Positions 9,201 to 11,474 of a stretch of 11,474 nucleotides of DNA are shown piece after piece. A program made the translations under genes and the position numbers. Under the pieces are notes generated by a model. That model saw nothing but the letters and a program-made list of their open reading frames with translations. It ran no database searches and was not told the origin of the DNA. Position 1 is the first letter of the stretch, and the number at the start of each line of letters is the position of its first letter. This DNA comes from Hepatocystis sp. ex Piliocolobus tephrosceles (lineage: Eukaryota; Apicomplexa; Aconoidasida; Haemosporida; Plasmodiidae), in assembly GCA_902459845.2 (NCBI GenBank), contig CABPSV020000101.1:18665-30138 (forward strand). Reading direction: 5' to 3'.

Positions 9201-11474
9201 ATGTGTTAATTTCACCTCCTATTAATCCCGGCCCTTCTGCTACGACATAATGTATCAAATCGTTTGGAATTGCGTATGTATTATTTGGCATTGTATATGC
9301 ATCGTTTGGTATTATGTTTGCATCGTTTGTTATTTTATATGCATCTTTTTGTATTTTATATGCATCGTTTGTTTTTCCAAACATGAACATTGCCTCTAAA
9401 TTCTTATACAACACGTTTCTATCACTTGATTGGTCATTTATCTCACCACCTCTACCCCTACCACCACCTCTACCACTACCACCACCTCTACCACTACCAC
9501 CATCATCACCACTACCACCATCATCACCACTACCACCACCTCTACCACTACCACCACCTCTACCACTACCACCACCTCTACCACTACCACCACCTCTACC
9601 ACTACCACTACCACCATCATCACCACTACTACCATCACCCCTTCTATCCCTTATGGGTATAAAAAAACTGCTTTTATACCACCCAGGTTTCTTTTTTTTG
9701 TTTTTTATTACGTCATTAGCAGTTTGATAATCACCACAAAATAAAAAAAAAATATTTTGGCTGTTCTTACTAAAATTTGGAGCTGAATAACCAGAATCTA
9801 TCATTTCATTTAATTGAAAATTAGTTTCATTTTTATATAATGATTGATATAAACTTTTAGACATAAATTTACTACTTTTTGGGTGTGTATAAAGATAGAG
9901 TAAAATATCAGGGAAATTTTGTTCAATAAATAAATCATTGTTGTTATATTTAAAATACATGGGATGATATTTTAATTTTCTTTTTATTTTATTTCCTTGG
10001 TAAAATCCTATATAGTTATTTACTTTTATGTTTTCTTTCAATTCTAACATGGGTATGTCGTTGTGAAATATTAGAATGTTTATTTGGGAATTATTAATAT
10101 GGTAATTATATGGTATTATAATACAACCACTAAAATTAATTTTTAGTTTTACTGCTTTGATTTTTTTTTTTTTATTTTTCTCATTATTTGTAGTAGTATA
10201 GTCATCTATAAAACAATACTCTTGTAAAATTTTATTATTTTCTTTTAATTCTAATATTCTTGATTTTCTTTTTTTTAATTGTTCTATATTATATATTGTT
10301 TTACCTTCTTCACTCCAGTACACTACTAATTTAAATTGACGCTTTCCAACAAACCGTTTTAAGGAAGTTAAACCCAACAATATATTAGATATAGATTTAA
10401 TTTTTATAATTAAGTGAGAAGAAAATAATTCATGTAACATTAGGTTTTGTGCATATTCTCTTTTTGTTATTTTTATCATTAGACATATTTTTTTAATTAA
10501 ATTTTTATTCGTTGAATTATTATTTTTTTCATTATATATATTTTGTAGTTTTTTTTTCATATAATTTAACAAATATTTATAAAAATGTTTATTATTAATG
10601 GTTTCGTGTTTAGTTTTGTTATGGTTGTAGTAACTGATGCTTTCGTTATTACCACTCCTACTTTCTGCTCTACTCTTTTTGTTGTCTGTTTCGTGGTTTG
10701 TCTTACTATCGTTGTTACTGTTGGTATTACTTTTTTTACTGTCTTTACTGTCTTTACTGTCTTTACTGTCTTTACTGTCTTTACTGTCTTTACTGTCTTT
10801 ACTGTCTTTACTGTCTTTACTGTCTTTATTGTCTTTACTGTCATTACTGTCTTTATTGTCTTTACTGTCTTTACTGTCTTTACTGTCTTTACTTCCTTTA
10901 CTGTCTTTACTTCCTTTACTGTCTTTACTGCCTTTACTGTCTTTACTGTCTTTACTGCCTTTACTGTCTTTACTGTCTTTACTGTCTTTACTGTCTTTAC
11001 TTTCTTTACTGTCTTTACTTCCTTTACTGTCTTTACTTCCTTTACTGTCTTTACTGTCTTTACTGCCTTTACTGTCCTTACTTTCTTTACTGTCTTTACT
11101 TCCTTTACTGTCTTTACTTCCTTTACTGTCTTTACTGTCTTTACTGCCTTTACTGCCTTTACTGTCTTTACTGCCTTTACTGTCTTTACTGCCTTTACTG
11201 TCTTTACTGTCTTTACTGTTTTTACTATCTTTACTGTCTTTGCTGTTGTATGAAAGTAGGCTGTCTTTTGCACCTTCATCAACACCCTTTGGATTTTCGC
11301 CACCTGGGTTGTCTTCATTGTGGTTAATGTTACGATTATTATTATTCTTATCATTGTCACTAGATTTATCACTATTACTAGATTTATCACTATTACTAGA
11401 TTTTCCACTTTTATTAGATTTTCCACTTTTATTAGATTTTCCACTTTTATTAGATTTTCCACTTTTATTAGATT
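5011..11474 (-). CDS. Very large filamin-repeat, repeat-rich protein, 5' partial (at least 2153 aa)
   Basis: One uninterrupted frame runs from the right window edge to TGA at 5013-5011; the N-terminus lies outside. I translated 10573-11472 codon by codon and found no stop and no ATG, so the Ser-Lys-Asp tract belongs to this gene. Residues counted from 11472: 1-75 Asn/Ser/Lys low complexity; 76-245 SKD/SKG array; about 305-600 a beta-rich region of unknown type; 611-679 Gly/Arg/Asp repeat; 699-741 heptads; 745-891 filamin repeat 1 (starts AEGPGLIGG, ends NGSYQISY...GSPYDIIIN); 894-1207 filamin repeat 2 (LYGKGV, then LVLYDKYGERI, NNGSYKIEY and SFSPIKPIIL) split by a low-complexity insertion at about 920-1078; 1317-1387 heptads; 1546-1592 coiled coil; 1637-1684 octads; 1804-1886 and 2041-2098 two EF-hand-like modules. 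No signal peptide or membrane helix is seen in the visible part. Filamin repeats are structural scaffold folds, so a cytoskeletal or flagellar role is inferred. Confidence 0.9.
5180..6062 (-). other. C-terminal helical region with two degenerate EF-hand-like modules
   Basis: Module 1 (about 5815-6062) reads YISFIVDINC, then IEDVLWLFEKFSIE, then YIPFIRELAYINLLYIIAEF. Module 2 (about 5180-5350) reads FIRFLREFGIIPHFF, then IAIHILNSF, then LNYKNFTHAVILSICECV. Both follow the pattern of an F..F helix, an LF helix and a final L.Y..F....L helix seen in calcium-free paired EF-hand modules of cytoskeletal and ciliary proteins. No intact DxDxDG calcium loop is seen. This is pattern recognition only. 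Confidence 0.4.
6421..6564 (-). repeat. 24-bp repeat coding for DANTDVNK octapeptides
   Basis: Six consecutive 24-bp units occur; the plus-strand form is TTTATTCACATC followed by TGTATTTGCGTC. The first three are identical, the fourth nearly so, and the last two (6517-6564) have diverged to forms such as SKDISSDV. Confidence 0.95.
6697..6837 (-). other. Predicted coiled-coil segment of the large protein
   Basis: The translation is strongly charged and helical, with hydrophobic residues spaced in heptad fashion (around KLLNKYESIINEKVEKINEL). It contains no proline or glycine. It lies between the heptad-repeat region and the octapeptide array and could support self-association. Confidence 0.6.
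7313..7522 (-). repeat. 21/42-bp repeat coding for NSGLFGK / NSSMYGG heptapeptides
   Basis: Three near-identical 42-bp units start at 7313, 7355 and 7397, followed by 21-bp units at 7439, 7460, 7481 and 7502. The translated heptads are NSGLFGK-like near the N-terminal side and alternate NSGLFDD with NSSMYGG in the 42-bp part. Confidence 0.95.
7852..8793 (-). other. Filamin-type Ig-like domain 2, split by a long low-complexity insertion
   Basis: It follows domain 1 directly. The first strand (KFCKLYGKGV...GTPFLTFKTIEYND) lies at about 8695-8790, and the remaining strands resume near 8232 with FILVLYDKYGERIKIGNDLV. They continue with DNNNGSYKIEYIYYY and end at EIEISFSPIKPIILNI. Between them is an insertion of about 155 residues rich in Asn, Lys, Gln and Asp with no fold signal, a common Plasmodium feature placed in surface loops. 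A second small Lys/Asn insertion interrupts the loop after IEYIYYYKK. Confidence 0.65.
8801..9240 (-). other. Filamin-type Ig-like domain 1 of the large protein
   Basis: The translation opens with the typical filamin first strand, AEGPGLIGG, has beta strands through a region with EPVGYLKSVYTLSPYSAELEC, then the NGSYQISYKLNKAGKKRLYI stretch that matches the filamin pattern G.Y.V.Y....G.Y.I, and closes on DGINIIGSPYDIIIN, the filamin G.SPF.V.V signature. A short Asn/Thr-rich loop separates the two halves. The domain is recognised by motif, not by a profile search. Confidence 0.75.
9251..9376 (-). repeat. 21-bp repeat coding for degenerate NDAYKI heptapeptides
   Basis: About six 21-bp units code for heptads such as TNDAYKI, QKDAYKI, TNDANII, PNDAYTM and PNNTYAI. 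They end immediately before filamin domain 1. Confidence 0.9.
9438..9642 (-). repeat. Glycine-rich GRGGGS / GDDGGS repeat of the large protein
   Basis: Eighteen-bp units read Gly-Arg-Gly-Gly-Gly-Ser, with some variants Gly-Asp-Asp-Gly-Gly-Ser. It forms a conspicuously G+C-richer block in an otherwise AT-rich gene, with CCA/CCT/CTA runs on the plus strand. It probably acts as a flexible linker between the N-terminal beta-rich region and the filamin domains. Confidence 0.95.
10738..11247 (-). repeat. 9-bp tandem array coding for SKD/SKG/SKE tripeptides
   Basis: About 56 copies of a 9-bp unit (AAAGACAGT on the coding strand) occur in frame. Most units read Ser-Lys-Asp; others read Ser-Lys-Gly (GGA or GGC), Ser-Lys-Glu or carry Asn. 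The frame is continuous with the filamin part of the gene. Because the unit is a multiple of three, two other forms of the repeat are also open on each strand, which creates long but meaningless frames. Confidence 0.95.
11394..11474 (-). repeat. 18-bp tandem repeat coding for SNKSGK hexapeptide, cut by window edge
   Basis: The plus strand shows the unit TTTTCCACTTTTATTAGA repeated to the window end, read on the minus strand as Ser-Asn-Lys-Ser-Gly-Lys. Just downstream, 11364-11399 carries two related units reading SSNSDK. The array probably continues beyond the window. Confidence 0.9.

Noticed and set aside
9314..9744. Plus-strand Pro/Leu-, His/Tyr- and Thr-rich frames, and a minus-strand Val-rich frame
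   Set aside because: Shadows of the Gly-rich coding repeat; composition is dictated by the repeat and they lie inside the large gene.
10738..11247. The regular repeat array considered as a CRISPR array
   Set aside because: Nine-bp units with no spacers, in frame inside a coding region of a eukaryotic gene.
10585..11327. Plus-strand frames rich in Phe-Thr-Val or Cys-Leu-Tyr
   Set aside because: Antisense shadows of the same 9-bp repeat, in which all plus-strand frames happen to be open.
10566..11462. 298-residue minus-strand open frame starting with ATG, rich in Val-Lys-Thr
   Set aside because: It is the frame-shifted reading of the 9-bp SKD array; the Ser-Lys-Asp frame is continuous with the filamin gene, and this one ends just after the array.

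Overview
The window looks like nuclear DNA of a malaria parasite (genus Plasmodium; species not resolved). It is extremely A+T-rich, with long poly(A), poly(T) and (TA)n tracts in every non-coding interval. Its genes are either cut into many short exons by roughly 100-200 nt AT-rich introns with GT..AG ends, or are very long open frames full of Asn/Lys/Asp low complexity. There is no operon structure, no bacterial signal, no mobile element and no RNA gene that I can see.

Layout. (1) 1-390: upstream region with a T28/A-rich block and a (TA)n tract. (2) 391-2830 (+): a gene of at least 12 exons that I assembled by matching splice sites and codon phase. It encodes a secreted protein of about 298 aa with an N-terminal signal peptide and a helical C-terminal half that resembles an armadillo-type repeat; a 13th exon at 3014-3036 is a credible alternative ending. 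(3) 2831-3488: convergent 3' flanks with simple repeats. (4) 4551-3489 (-): a three-exon gene for a small basic, Trp/Tyr/Lys-rich protein of 153 aa; a 14-bp minisatellite sits in its second intron. (5) 4552-5010: AT-rich intergenic DNA. (6) 11474-5011 (-): one very long frame that is still open at the right edge of the window, so the N-terminus is missing. It encodes at least 2153 residues: two filamin-type immunoglobulin-like repeats (the second split by a long insertion), a coiled coil, a C-terminal helical region with two degenerate EF-hand-like modules, and seven separate tandem peptide-repeat arrays.

The large protein is best read as a cytoskeletal scaffold: filamin folds and paired degenerate EF-hands are typical of structural and axonemal proteins. 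The small multi-exon gene is best read as a secretory-pathway (possibly rhoptry or vacuole) protein. Nothing shows that the three genes act together. I recognise none of them well enough to give a symbol. The coding start of the large gene is not the first start-like codon (TTG 10572) or first ATG (10560) visible in its filamin-bearing part: the same frame runs without a stop through the Ser-Lys-Asp repeat to the window edge.
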